DNA of 36,504 nucleotides from Bacillota bacterium (GCA_026627385.1 JAPNUR010000030.1:1-36504); one strand, 5' to 3'. Positions 7,877 through 16,605 are shown, numbered from the stretch's first letter. Translations and numbers: made by a program. The notes: a model not told the origin generated them from the letters alone.

Positions 7877-8212
7877 AACGTGCCTCGCTTCCTTCCCATA
7901 ACCTGTACGGTGATGTTAGCCGTTGCCTAAATGGTATAAGATTTCGTCTCGCGATACTATAGCCCAGCCAACACGATTCTGCCTTGCCGGCCTAAAGGAT
8001 TATGGGGAAGCCACCTGGCTGCGTCGCAGGTAGCAACCTGCGGGGATTCAGCCGAAGTACGCTCCGTAGCATGACGTAGATCCACGCCGGGACTCTGGTG
8101 AACAACACCCTATTCCTAGAGGATTGTCGGCCAACCGTCCTGTCCCCACTGCTAACAGCTCACGACCCGCAACGATCGAGCCTGAAGCGTTGCCGCGGCT
8201 CAGTTCGATAGC
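7877..8212. other. Intergenic stretch with a GC-rich hairpin
   Basis: About 335 bases without a convincing gene. The only clear structure is a perfect hairpin, CGCAGGT (8025-8031), loop AGCA, ACCTGCG (8036-8042), without a following T-run. The short frames across it have no ribosome site and no recognisable product. It separates two minus-strand operons. Confidence 0.5.
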
Positions 8213-8234
8213 AAAAGGCGGCCCAAAGGCCGCC
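8211..8234 (-). terminator. Rho-independent terminator of the aromatic operon
   Basis: GGCGGCC and GGCCGCC (8217-8223 and 8228-8234 on the plus strand) form a perfect 7-bp stem with a 4-base loop. Read on the minus strand the stem is followed by TTTTGC. It lies about 90 bases past the end of the aldehyde dehydrogenase gene. Confidence 0.65.
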
Positions 8235-8324
8235 ATCAGCTTGGTCTGTCATGGCTTCATCCAGGAACGAACCCCCACAGAATACAGTGTTCGTGCCGCG
8301 TGCATAGGATATACACGGACTAGA

Positions 8325-9815
8325 CTATAAGCCAATCCAGACATCCTTAACTTCGGTATACAGGTCCAACGCGTAACTCCCCATCTCCCGGCCAAATCCG
8401 GATTGCTTGAATCCCCCCCAGGGAGCCGCCGCATCGTAAACGTGGTAGGCGTTAACCCAGACCGTTCCCGCCTTTAGTCGTTGGGCTAAATAATGAGCCG
8501 TTCGCACATTTTCCGTCCACACCCCGGCAGCCAAGCCGTAAATCGACTGATTGGCACGGGAAACCACCTCGTCCAGATCGTCAAATGGCATAACCGCAAC
8601 CACTGGCCCAAAAATTTCCTCTTGCGCGATAGTCATCTGGTCCTCTACACCGGCAAAAACCGTAGGTTGGATAAAATACCCTGGACCCGCTTCGGACATT
8701 GCACCACCCCCCGCAATGAGGGACGCTCCTTCGCGATGGGCAACCTCGATGTAATGCATCACGCGCTGATATTGCTCGTCCGAAACCACCGGACCCATTT
8801 GCGTGCGATGATCCAGGGGATGGCCCACCCTCAGCGTCTTGGCGTACGTTTCCATGGCCTCCAAGACCTGATCATAAATAGCCCGGGCGACATAAATTCG
8901 CGAACCGGCCGAGCATACCTCCCCTTGGTTCATAAATATCCCCAGCATGGACCCCGACACCGCCCGTTTGATGTTGGCGTCTGCGCAGATGATATTGGGA
9001 GACTTTCCGCCGAGTTCCATAGACACTCGCGCCATGCGGTCAGCTGCCGTCTTCATGATAGACTTACCGACTTCTGTCGAACCCGTAAACGCCACCTTGT
9101 CAACATCAGGATGGGCTACCAAAGCCGCACCCGCCTCAGATCCGTAACCAGTAACCACGTTGATGACGCCTGCCGGAAAACCTACCTCACGGGCCCACTG
9201 GGCAAGCATTAGCGCACTCAGCGGCGATTGTTCGGCGGGCTTGAGGACGACAGTACATCCAGTGGCCAGCGCAGCGCCGAGCTTCCAAATCGCCATTAGC
9301 AATGGAAAATTCCACGGAATGATCGCCGCCACCACGCCTACCGGCTCGCGCACGGTGTAGTTGAAGAAGGATCCAGCGGAAACTGGAATGGTGCGACCTT
9401 CCACCTTGGTGGCCCATCCGGCCATATAGCGCAGATGGTCTATGGCCATCGGCGTGGTTCCATAACGAGACTGGCGGATCGGCATTCCCATATCCAGGCT
9501 ATCAAGCTGCGCCGCGATATCGATGCGTTGTTCAATGAGGTCAGCTAACCGCCACAGAAGAATTCCCCGTTGGTTGGGGGGCATGTTCGCCCACGCCCCT
9601 GCTTCAAAAGCGCGTTTGGCCGCTTTCACCGCCAAATCGACGTCTTCGGCGCCGCCGCGCGCGACAGTCGTGAGCACTTCGCGGGTCGCCGGATTCACGT
9701 CGTCCATGACAGCGCCGGAACGAGAGGGAACCACCGCGTTGTCGATAAAATGGCCATGGGTCTGGGCCAAAAATTCCTGAATCTCCGGCATTAGGGAAAC
9801 TGTAGTCTCGCTCAT
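8325..9815 (-). CDS. NAD(P)-dependent aldehyde dehydrogenase
   Basis: A full-length (496 aa) class 1/2-type aldehyde dehydrogenase that oxidises an aldehyde to its acid. Key parts are PWNFP with Asn 169, the cofactor loop FTGSTEVGKSI, general base Glu 267 in MELGGKSPN, and nucleophile Cys 301 in NQGEVCSAGSR. The last gene of the operon paaJ-ethD-paaK-aldh, it starts 93 bases after paaK, with GGAGGGACC before the ATG at 9815. The neighbouring phenylacetate-CoA ligase suggests phenylacetaldehyde or a related aryl aldehyde as substrate. Betaine- or other aldehyde dehydrogenases look alike, so specificity remains inference. A terminator follows. Confidence 0.9.
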   Translation of the reverse strand: MSETTVSLMPEIQEFLAQTHGHFIDNAVVPSRSGAVMDDVNPATREVLTTVARGGAEDVDLAVKAAKRAFEAGAWANMPPNQRGILLWRLADLIEQRIDIAAQLDSLDMGMPIRQSRYGTTPMAIDHLRYMAGWATKVEGRTIPVSAGSFFNYTVREPVGVVAAIIPWNFPLLMAIWKLGAALATGCTVVLKPAEQSPLSALMLAQWAREVGFPAGVINVVTGYGSEAGAALVAHPDVDKVAFTGSTEVGKSIMKTAADRMARVSMELGGKSPNIICADANIKRAVSGSMLGIFMNQGEVCSAGSRIYVARAIYDQVLEAMETYAKTLRVGHPLDHRTQMGPVVSDEQYQRVMHYIEVAHREGASLIAGGGAMSEAGPGYFIQPTVFAGVEDQMTIAQEEIFGPVVAVMPFDDLDEVVSRANQSIYGLAAGVWTENVRTAHYLAQRLKAGTVWVNAYHVYDAAAPWGGFKQSGFGREMGSYALDLYTEVKDVWIGL

Positions 9816-9908
9816 CGCGGTCCCTCCTACCTTAGGATTTTGGTATTTGTATCCTTATCCGCCACGTATAATGCTCCTGCGACCGCTTTTTACGCGGATG
9901 AACCGCAA

Positions 9909-11234
9909 TCACGAGCCCTCGCCACGTCGATCGATGATACGCACGGCCTTACCTTCACTGCGTGCCAACGAACGAGGCTGATGCACGCGAACACCCACGG
10001 AAATGCCTAAGTCGCTCTTTAAGAGGTGAGCAATTTTTTGGCGCAGGGCCTGGATGTGCGGGTGTTCCGGCTGGACGCTTTGAACCGCGGTCCAATACTC
10101 CGAAGTCACTTCACAGTGCACCTCTAAGGTGTCCATGACCCCGACCCGATTGACTTCGATCTGGTAATGCGGGGCCAATTCGGGAATTTGCAACAACACA
10201 TACTCAACTTCCGTGGGAAACACGTTCACCCCGCGAATGATCAGCATGTCATCGAGTCGCCCTTTCACGCGGGACATGCGAACCAAGGTTCTCCCGCAGC
10301 GACAGGGCTCCGGGTCTAGCGAAGCTATGTCGCCCGTGCGATAACGCAACACCGGAAAGGCTTCCTTAGTCAGCGACGTAAATACAAGCTCGCCGGTTTC
10401 ACCGTCGGGTACCGGTTCACCGGTGGTGGGGTTAATCACCTCCGGCAAAAAGTGGTCTTCGGCAATATGGAGGCCATTTTGCGCCTCGATACACTCTATC
10501 GCCACCCCAGGCCCAATCACTTCGCTCAAGCCATAGATGTCCATGGCCTTGATGCCAAGACCTTCCTGAATTTGCTGACGCAAGCTTTCGCTCCACGGTT
10601 CCGCCCCTAAAATGCCGTACTCAAGACTCGTAGAACGCGCGTCCAGTCCCATGCGGGTCATTTCGTCAACAATATTCATCACATAGGAGGGCGTGCCAGA
10701 AATCCCCCGCGGACGAAAATCCATGATCAGCTGCACTTGTCTGGGGGTATTGCCCCCTGAGACGGGAATCACCGCGGCGCCTAGTTCTTCGATGCCGTAG
10801 TGCAAGCCTAACCCACCAGTAAATAGACCGTAGCCGTAGGCGTTGTGAAAACGATCTCCAGGTTTTCCGCCGGCTGTGGCCACGGCGCGCGCCACAATCC
10901 GCGCCCAACGACGAATGTCCACTCGTGTATAGGCCACAACCGTGGGCTTTCCTTTGGTTCCGGAGGACGCGTGAAATCGCTGTACGTCTTCCAGCGGCAC
11001 GGCCAATAAGCCAAAGGGGTAGTGATCGCGCAAGTCACTTTTTCGCGTAAAGGGTAGTCGCTCAAGATCGCGGAGGGTTCGAATTTGATCGGGCGTCACA
11101 TGCGCGGCGTCCATAGCCTGACGGTAAAATGGCACTCGCGCGTAAACGCGGGATACGGTCTCCTGTAATCGAGACAATTGCAGTGCTTCCATGTCAGGAC
11201 GCGCGAGTTGTTCAATAGCCGGCTCCAAAATCAT
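9909..11234 (-). CDS. paaK: Phenylacetate-CoA ligase
   Basis: PaaK activates phenylacetate with ATP and CoA, the entry step of aerobic phenylacetate breakdown. The 441-residue protein has normal PaaK length. Seen are YARVPFYRQAMD near the N-terminus, the P-loop-like FHASSGTKGKPT, AYGYGLFTGGLGLHYG, the adenylation motifs DIYGLSEVIGPG and VLRYRTGDIA, a Cys pair in EPCRCGR, and the hinge KGRLDDMLIIRGVNVFPTE. The ATG at 11234 follows AAGGAGG. The gene sits between an EthD-like gene and an aldehyde dehydrogenase on the same strand. No paaABCDE ring-epoxidation genes are in view. They may lie elsewhere, or the ligase may serve another aryl acid. Confidence 0.93.
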   Translation of the reverse strand: MILEPAIEQLARPDMEALQLSRLQETVSRVYARVPFYRQAMDAAHVTPDQIRTLRDLERLPFTRKSDLRDHYPFGLLAVPLEDVQRFHASSGTKGKPTVVAYTRVDIRRWARIVARAVATAGGKPGDRFHNAYGYGLFTGGLGLHYGIEELGAAVIPVSGGNTPRQVQLIMDFRPRGISGTPSYVMNIVDEMTRMGLDARSTSLEYGILGAEPWSESLRQQIQEGLGIKAMDIYGLSEVIGPGVAIECIEAQNGLHIAEDHFLPEVINPTTGEPVPDGETGELVFTSLTKEAFPVLRYRTGDIASLDPEPCRCGRTLVRMSRVKGRLDDMLIIRGVNVFPTEVEYVLLQIPELAPHYQIEVNRVGVMDTLEVHCEVTSEYWTAVQSVQPEHPHIQALRQKIAHLLKSDLGISVGVRVHQPRSLARSEGKAVRIIDRRGEGS

Positions 11235-11344
11235 GCCGCGTCCTCCTTATTGTTAATCTCAGCGGTGAACTAGTTCCTGAATGGCGGGTCACGAGCCGCT
11301 GGACCTCGTCCCATCACGGTGCATTCGTCAAACTGGTTCCCAGG

Positions 11345-11656
11345 TTACGCACCATCTACCGTGGTCCCCACCATCATCTCCACGAGGGATCCGGCAAAAC
11401 CTTGCAAATCTCGCCCAGCCTCCCGGCCAACCTCCGAACTCAGCGCCGCTTTTAAGGCGTCACGGTCATCAAAGGTCATTTCGGCCAGCAAGTAATAGGG
11501 TGAGGCTGCCCTTGCCGCTACACTGGTTAATTTGGTAACGACGAGCATTTTTAATCCCGGCATCCGGCGAACAATGGGTAAGTGCACGCCATAATAGTGT
11601 GCGTCAAACGCCTCAGGATCGTCGGGCTGTCGGTACAAGGCGATCAGCTTGACCAT
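11345..11656 (-). CDS. EthD-family small protein
   Basis: A 103-residue protein with the EthD dimeric alpha/beta-barrel pattern: MVKLIALYRQP, then FDAHYYGVHLPIVRRMPGL, then YYLLAEMTFDDRDAL. EthD-like proteins occur beside ring- or ether-degrading enzymes and may protect, bind or isomerise intermediates. ATG 11656 follows AGGAGAG at a good distance; an upstream ATG at 11689 has no such site. It lies between paaJ and paaK with about 110-base gaps on either side, so it is probably part of the same transcript. Exact role unknown. Confidence 0.75.
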   Translation of the reverse strand: MVKLIALYRQPDDPEAFDAHYYGVHLPIVRRMPGLKMLVVTKLTSVAARAASPYYLLAEMTFDDRDALKAALSSEVGREAGRDLQGFAGSLVEMMVGTTVDGA

Positions 11657-11772
11657 TCGTCTCTCCTCTTTCAATGTGCCGCACGACATCAGTTACCCCT
11701 AACGGCACCGTCATCCTGACCCATCAAATCTATCGCTTGCTTGTTTAAAGGGCGGGAGAGCGGCCCTCGTTG

Positions 11773-12978
11773 TCAATCGGGCAGTTCCACCAACGTGGCA
11801 ATGCCCTGGCCCACCCCAATGCACATCGTCGCCACACCCCTCCCCGCTCCTGAACGCCGCATTTCATAGATGAGCGTGGTGAAAATTCGCGCGCCCGACG
11901 CACCCAAGGGATGGCCCAGGGCAATGGCCCCGCCGTTGGGATTCACAATATCGCTGGGAAATGGGAGATCCCTGAGCACTGCCAACGTCTGCGCTGCAAA
12001 AGCCTCGTTTAATTCCACCCGTTCGACCTCTTCTAACCGCCATCCGGCGCGTGCGAGGGCTCTTTTAGTGGCGGGTACCGGCCCATATCCCATATACGCC
12101 GGGTCCACACCGGCCACCCCGGTTCCCCGGATGACGGCTAACGGTTCCAGCCCGTGAGCTTTCGCCACATCTGCTCCCATAAGCACCACAGCCGCCGCTC
12201 CGTCGTTGATCCCCGACGAATTCCCCGCCGTCACCGTGCCGCCTTCACGAAAAGCGGGTTTTAACCTCGCGAGTTTTTCGAGACTGGTGTCTTTGCGTGG
12301 ATGTTCGTCAATCCGCACTAGATTCGATTGTTTGGTCTTGGGGTCGGTCACCGGAACCGGCACAATTTCCTGATCGAAGCGACCACTCTCTTGGGCGGCT
12401 ACGGCTCGCTGATGAGATCGCAGTGCCCATTCATCTTGCTCTTCGCGGCTAATCTGAAACCGCTCAGCCAGATTTTCGGCCGTTTCGCCCATCGAATAGG
12501 GATAATAGCGCTCGGCAAGCTTCGGATTGATCATCCGCCACCCGATGGTGGTGTCGAATAACGTCTGGTTTCCCGAGGGAAATCCGTTCGCCGATTTCGG
12601 CAAAACAAAGGGCGCGCGCGTCATGGATTCGACACCCCCGGCCACGATAATATCTTGTTCGCCGCAAAGAATGGCCTGATAAGCTCGGTTGATCGCCTCT
12701 AATGAACTCCCGCACAGCCGATTGACCGTGGCACCGGGCACGGTCACCGGGAACCCTGCTAAGAGCAGAGCCATGCGGGCCACGTTGCGGTTATCCTCAC
12801 CAGCTTGGTTGGCGGCGCCTAAAAGAACGTCATCAATCTCTTGTGGATCTAAACCGATGTCGTCGACAACCGTTCGCAAAACGAGCGCTGCCAGATCGTC
12901 CGGACGCACATCTTTCAGAACTCCACGGTGCCGGCCAATGGGAGTGCGGCGGGCCGCAACAACTACCACATCACGCAT
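11773..12978 (-). CDS. paaJ: Thiolase, 3-oxoadipyl-CoA/PaaJ type
   Basis: A 401-residue thiolase that cleaves a 3-oxoacyl-CoA with CoA to acetyl-CoA and a shortened acyl-CoA. The segment [20 protein letters not shown] is characteristic of the PcaF/PaaJ group (beta-ketoadipyl-CoA thiolases). Nucleophile Cys 89 is in [10 protein letters not shown]; the His motif [16 protein letters not shown] and the C-terminal Cys in CIGVGQG are intact. ATG 12978 follows GAGGTG by 8-9 bases and gives the standard length; a GTG at 12990 overlaps the ribosome site. First gene of the operon ending in the aldehyde dehydrogenase, with promoter and operator-like repeat upstream. A general acetyl-CoA acetyltransferase is the alternative. 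Confidence 0.85.
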   Translation of the reverse strand: MRDVVVVAARRTPIGRHRGVLKDVRPDDLAALVLRTVVDDIGLDPQEIDDVLLGAANQAGEDNRNVARMALLLAGFPVTVPGATVNRLCGSSLEAINRAYQAILCGEQDIIVAGGVESMTRAPFVLPKSANGFPSGNQTLFDTTIGWRMINPKLAERYYPYSMGETAENLAERFQISREEQDEWALRSHQRAVAAQESGRFDQEIVPVPVTDPKTKQSNLVRIDEHPRKDTSLEKLARLKPAFREGGTVTAGNSSGINDGAAAVVLMGADVAKAHGLEPLAVIRGTGVAGVDPAYMGYGPVPATKRALARAGWRLEEVERVELNEAFAAQTLAVLRDLPFPSDIVNPNGGAIALGHPLGASGARIFTTLIYEMRRSGAGRGVATMCIGVGQGIATLVELPD

Positions 12979-13098
12979 TGATAAACTCACCTCGTATGAT
13001 TTTGCCCCCGTAAACAGCCCGTTCTTGTTAAACCAGGCATTCTTTTATTGGCAACTGTTGTCCTCGACCTACATTGAACGAAGGAACTCCATTGTCGT

Positions 13099-13121
13099 TA
13101 TCATTAAAAAAACAAATGATA
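13099..13121. promoter_or_regulatory. Operator-like inverted repeat upstream of paaJ operon
   Basis: TATCATT (13099-13105) and AATGATA (13115-13121) are perfect inverted copies. They lie between the predicted promoter (-10 at 13143-13138) and the paaJ start, just past the expected transcription start. A repressor bound there would block the operon. No regulator gene is adjacent; a TetR gene lies 5.5 kb away and is not obviously linked. Confidence 0.4.
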
Positions 13122-13137
13122 GCTTAAACTAAACCAA

Positions 13138-13165
13138 ATTATATAACATCTCGCGGATATTACAA
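13138..13165 (-). promoter_or_regulatory. Promoter of the paaJ-aldehyde dehydrogenase operon
   Basis: On the minus strand TTGTAA (13165-13160) and a perfect TATAAT (13143-13138) are separated by 16 bases in an AT-rich stretch unlike the surrounding DNA. Transcription would start near 13130, giving a leader of about 150 bases before the ATG at 12978. Confidence 0.6.
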
Positions 13166-13282
13166 GATCTCGGGGGTCCCGTTCCACAGTCATGCTCGCG
13201 GCTACCGCCCAGGGAGGCCTCAACCTTTTCGACCAAAACGGCTATACTAGCAAAAAGGCGTGCGGTTGGCCAATAGGGACAC

Positions 13283-13323
13283 TAGCCAGCAATACCCTCT
13301 GGTGGTATGATTTTGGTGCTGGC
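13283..13323 (+). promoter_or_regulatory. Candidate trxB promoter with flanking inverted repeat
   Basis: TAGCCA (13283-13288) and TATGAT (13306-13311) are 17 bases apart. GCCAGCA (13285-13291) and TGCTGGC (13317-13323) form a perfect inverted repeat on both sides of the -10. TGGCCAAT also occurs twice (13267 and 13320). The arrangement would suit a repressor or redox-responsive regulator. A second -10-like TATACT lies further upstream near 13242. Confidence 0.35.
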
Positions 13324-13369
13324 CAATCTTTTCCTAATGTGCCCCGCCACGAGCTAAGGAGTGGAGAGT

Positions 13370-14320
13370 ATGACGGAACAGGTCATCATTTTAGGAACAG
13401 GGCCCGCTGGTTATACCGCAGCGATTTACGCGGCCCGGGCTAACCTTAATCCCCTGGTCATCGAAGGCGACGAACCGGGCGGACAGCTCATGCTAACAAC
13501 TGAGGTGGAAAATTTTCCGGGATTTCCCGAAGGGATATTAGGGCCTGATTTAATGGACGCCATGAAAAAACAGGCTGAACGGTTTGGCGCCCGCTTTGTC
13601 TTTGGGCAGGCGACCCGCGTTGACCTCAGTCAGCGCCCTTTTACGGTCACCGTCAGTGACAGCGACACTTACCAAGCCGAGTCGTTGATCATTTCTACGG
13701 GCGCCTCAGCGAAGCTTTTAGAAATCCCTGGCGAAGCAGAGTTAATCGGCCATGGGGTATCCACTTGCGCCACATGTGATGGCTTCTTTTTCAAAGATAA
13801 AAAGGTGTTGGTTGTTGGAGGCGGCGACTCAGCCATGGAAGAAGCCACCTTTCTCACTCGTTACGCCTCCGAGGTGACCATTGTCCACCGCCGCGACACA
13901 TTGCGCGCATCAAAGGTCATGCAGGAACGAGCTCGCAAAAATTCGAAGATCTCCTGGGTGATGAACGTCACGCCCGTGGAAGTGGTGAGTGAAAATCGCC
14001 GTGTCAGCGGTTTAAGGGTACGCGATAATCGGACGGGAGAGCTTATGTTGCTGCCCGCGGACGGAGTCTTCGTGTCTATTGGTCACCGCCCCAACACCGC
14101 ATTTTTGGCGGGCCAAGTGGAGACGGATGCCATCGGCTATATCATTACCAAGTCCGATACGACGGCCACCAGCGTCGAAGGGGTATTTGCTTGCGGCGAT
14201 GTCGCGGACTCCCGTTATCGCCAAGCGATCACGGCCGCGGGAACGGGGTGCCGGGCGGCGATGGATGTGGAGCGCTGGCTTGAGGCGCGCCACCACCAAG
14301 AAAGTGTCACACTGGTTTAG
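13370..14320 (+). CDS. trxB: Thioredoxin reductase
   Basis: The 316-residue flavoprotein reduces thioredoxin with NADPH, supporting methionine sulfoxide reductase and ribonucleotide reductase. It has the FAD motif GTGPAGYTAA at residues 9-18, GGQLMLTTEVENFPG, and the redox pair CATC (Cys 133 and 136). The NADPH fold GGGDSAMEEA with HRRDTLR, and the closing GVFACGDV, are also visible. ATG 13370 is 8 bases from AAGGAG; a GTG at 13361 overlaps that site and is rejected. Single gene with its own candidate promoter and a strong terminator shared with the convergent spore-protein gene. Confidence 0.95.
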   Translation: MTEQVIILGTGPAGYTAAIYAARANLNPLVIEGDEPGGQLMLTTEVENFPGFPEGILGPDLMDAMKKQAERFGARFVFGQATRVDLSQRPFTVTVSDSDTYQAESLIISTGASAKLLEIPGEAELIGHGVSTCATCDGFFFKDKKVLVVGGGDSAMEEATFLTRYASEVTIVHRRDTLRASKVMQERARKNSKISWVMNVTPVEVVSENRRVSGLRVRDNRTGELMLLPADGVFVSIGHRPNTAFLAGQVETDAIGYIITKSDTTATSVEGVFACGDVADSRYRQAITAAGTGCRAAMDVERWLEARHHQESVTLV

Positions 14321-14340
14321 CCACCTCCCTCAGCACATAA

Positions 14341-14368
14341 AAAAGGCCGGATATGGTTCCGGCCTTTT
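14341..14368. terminator. Bidirectional intrinsic terminator between trxB and the SASP gene
   Basis: AAAAGGCCGGA (14341-14351) and TCCGGCCTTTT (14358-14368) are exact inverted copies around a 6-base loop. Each strand has a T-run after the GC stem. It lies 20 bases past trxB and 2 bases past the spore-protein gene. Confidence 0.85.
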
Positions 14369-14370
14369 GA

Positions 14371-14595
14371 TTAGCGGGGACCGCGCCCCGCCATTTGTTG
14401 CTCGGCCATCTCAATCATTTTGCGGACCATTTGTCCTCCCACGGCGCCGCATTGCCGGGAAGGCACTTCGCCCCAGTATCCGTCCTCGATCCCGGTAAGA
14501 CCGATCTCGCGGGCAATTTCGTATTTAAACTGATCCAACGCACGCTCCGCGCCGCGCACCAACGCGCGGTTGCCGGTAGTGCTGCCCTGTGCCAT
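14371..14595 (-). CDS. Alpha/beta-type small acid-soluble spore protein
   Basis: A 74-residue alpha/beta SASP, which coats DNA in dormant spores and protects it from UV and heat. The family core is clear: ALDQFKYEIAREIGL contains the GPR protease cleavage motif (E-I-A). GYWGEVPSRQCGAVGGQMVRKMIE matches the second conserved block, although a Cys replaces the usual residue after Gln. ATG 14595 follows GGAGGTG by 6 bases; an upstream ATG at 14634 is not supported. It shares its terminator with convergent trxB. In such organisms transcription would be expected from sigma-G. This gene is the best evidence that the host sporulates. Confidence 0.93.
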   Translation of the reverse strand: MAQGSTTGNRALVRGAERALDQFKYEIAREIGLTGIEDGYWGEVPSRQCGAVGGQMVRKMIEMAEQQMAGRGPR

Positions 14596-14695
14596 GTCTG
14601 TCACCTCCATCTCAGGTAGTGCGCTTATTATCACCCACCCTTGACGGATTTAGCCTTGGTCGCCTATCCCAATTTTTGGTCCATTCTCTGAACCT

Positions 14696-14716
14696 CCCCA
14701 CGGCTAAAGCCGGGGG
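14696..14716 (-). repeat. Right-end hairpin of the IS200/IS605 element
   Basis: CCCC-A-CGGCT-AA-AGCCG-GGGG folds into a 9-bp stem with one bulged A. It follows tnpB directly on the minus strand, where the right-end hairpin and the 3' part of the guide RNA are expected. A close copy occurs at 151-170. Confidence 0.75.
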
Positions 14717-16165
14717 GTTCTAAGGGGAACCACCGCTGCCTCTCCCCGGCTCTCGCCGGTGTCTTGTGCCGCCGCTACAACATCCGGGGCCTCGGCTTGA
14801 GCTATCCCCTTTTGTGCGAGCGACCCGCTCCGACTCCGGGGCACGGCCCCGAAGGAGGACGGCTTCTGCCGCCCCTTCGCAGGTTCTGTGGCACGGCTCC
14901 ACGCCGCCCGCAGGAGCGGTTCCGCACCCGGCCAGCGCTCACGCGCTGTGCCCGCACGGAGCCAATGATCATCCTCAACACATCGCGCCAGGAACGCGCT
15001 GTAGAGGTCGCGCGGCATCTCGACCCCGCATGGGCGGCGTGGATGCGTTGGGACAGGGGTTTCTTCTTCACCGTGCCGCAGCCGTGGCAGACCTGGGAAA
15101 GCTTCGTTTGGCGCGTCGGGAACGCGATCACCTTGCCGCCGGCGCTTTCAGCCTTACGGCGAAGGATCGCGACGAATAACCCCGGCGCCCGCACACTCAC
15201 CGACCTGCCGTATTGCCGTTGGAACGCGCGATACGAGAGCTTTTCCATCTTGATGACCCGGCCTAGCGCCAGGACGCGGTGGGCCAACTAACTGCCCTTG
15301 GAGCCTCTTGCGGTGTGCCGCCTCGCGACGCCACAGCTCCGCCAGTTGGTCCTGGGTCTGACGCTGGCGGTTCGACTTCACCCACCGTGTCGGGCCGGGT
15401 TTGAGGCGCCCATCGGGGAGGGAGTGGTCCGGATTGTTCGCCCGGCGCTGGCGCTCCAGCTTGCGCTGGAGTCGGCGGATGGTCCGATGCTGCCGCACCA
15501 CCTCCTCGCAGAACAGCTCCAGGAAGGCGGCCTCCTCCCCCACCACCGCCACGGTGGAGGGACCAAGGTCCAAGGGAACGCCTTCACAGACGAGTTGCAC
15601 GAAGAACCGATCTCGACTCTTCATCTTCCGGCGGACCAGCCGCACGTATGTCACCCGGCTGCTCCGCGCATCGGCGATCACCGGATCGTGTGGGTCGATG
15701 ACGGCCGGCAGGGTGAGCCCGAACCATTCGACGTGGTCTTCCCGCCAGCGGATGCCGATGCCGTTTGACTTCCCCTCCACGGTGTCCAGTTGGCGGTAGC
15801 CTTTGAACCGGGGCCGCCCGCGCCGGCCCAGCACCCAGGCGTCGACCGCGGCGAAGACGCGAGAGGCCAGCTTCTGCGCGACATGCACGTCGAGGTGTTC
15901 CTGGAAGGCCCCTGGCGCAGTTCCACCACATCATGCTGCAACGCCGCGTCGGTAAACCCGACCGACTGCCGGGCTTCCTTGAACGCGACCGTCCGCTCCT
16001 GGCCCCTTCGGCAGGCGCCGTACCACGTGGTATGCCTGCCGCTCACGCAGCAGCCGGGCCCGCCCCAGGGCCTCGTCCAGGCAGGCGTTGTAGATCTGCC
16101 GCGCGGCCTCCAGACGCCTGTTCAGGATGCGCGCAGCGGCAGCTCGCAGACGAACGACGGCGTGC
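14704..16165 (-). pseudogene. tnpB: TnpB nuclease, frameshifted
   Basis: Pieces in different frames line up into one TnpB: TPSFVCELPLR, RRLEAARQIYNACLDEAL, KEARQSVGFTDAALQ, then GRRGRPRFKGYRQLDTVEGK. The nuclease parts are DLGPSTVAVVG (RuvC-I Asp), MEKLSYRAFQRQYGRSV (RuvC-II Glu), the zinc knuckle CHGCGT and RDLYSAFLA (RuvC-III Asp). At least four single-base indels separate them, near 16130, 16020, 15910, 15285 and 15035. Near 15035, adding one T restores HACPCGVEMPRDLYSAF, showing the second zinc pair was lost by a one-base deletion. No single frame can give a working nuclease. Confidence 0.8.
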
Positions 16166-16167
16166 GT

Positions 16168-16566
16168 TCAGACCCGCTTGGGGTTTTCGATGCATGGCTT
16201 GATAACCGCAAGCAGGGCACCTCCTCCTGTGGCGACGAAGTCACGGGGGGTTCACCACGTGGGCCATCGACTGCGCAGCCCGGGGAATTCCTGTCGGAGC
16301 ACACGCGATGAACGCCCCTTCACGAGCCGCACCAACCGATGGATGCCGAACTGGGGATCGGCCGAGATCAACCCATGCACAGGATCGGGCATGACCTCTA
16401 TGGCGAGGGTCTCAGCCCGTCTCTCCGCAGCAACCTCCCGGATCATGGTCTTCAGACGGTCATCCACCGCGTTGATCAGGACTCGCCGCCGGTACTTCGG
16501 GCACCAAACGACAGGGTATGGGCAGGAATACCCCTCGTTGCGGTTGGACTTGAACTTCCGGACCAC
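16168..16566 (-). pseudogene. tnpA: TnpA (IS200/IS605 HUH transposase), catalytically dead
   Basis: From a GTG at 16566 the frame encodes a 132-codon TnpA of normal length, starting FKSNRNEGYSC and VVWCPKYRRRVL, then LVRLVKGRSSRVLRQEFP. A TGA at 16254-16252 interrupts it at codon 105, after which the same frame continues DFVATGGGALLAVIKPCIEN to a second TGA. The HUH motif reads P62-V-H64 instead of H-x-H. The position of the catalytic Tyr (in the family motif YIENQ) reads C125, and the metal-binding Gln reads P129. The changes are judged from the known ISHp608/ISDra2 TnpA motifs. Confidence 0.8.
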
Positions 16567-16577
16567 GCGTAGATGAT

Positions 16578-16605
16578 ACCATATCGTGTGGATAATCCCG
16601 AGCAA
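16578..16605 (-). promoter_or_regulatory. Candidate promoter of the tnpA relic
   Basis: On the minus strand TTGCTC (16605-16600) and TATGGT (16583-16578) are separated by 16 bases and precede the likely tnpA GTG at 16566. The spacer contains TTATCCACA, an exact DnaA-box 9-mer on the minus strand (16595-16587). Confidence 0.35.

Noticed and set aside
7877-8324. A possible housekeeping RNA (6S, SRP, RNase P, tmRNA) in the long gap.
   Set aside because: None of the conserved core motifs of those RNAs was found; only simple hairpins were seen.
16587-16595. An exact DnaA-box 9-mer (minus strand) in the tnpA promoter region.
   Set aside because: A single copy inside a mobile element; no array, unlike 33661-33703.
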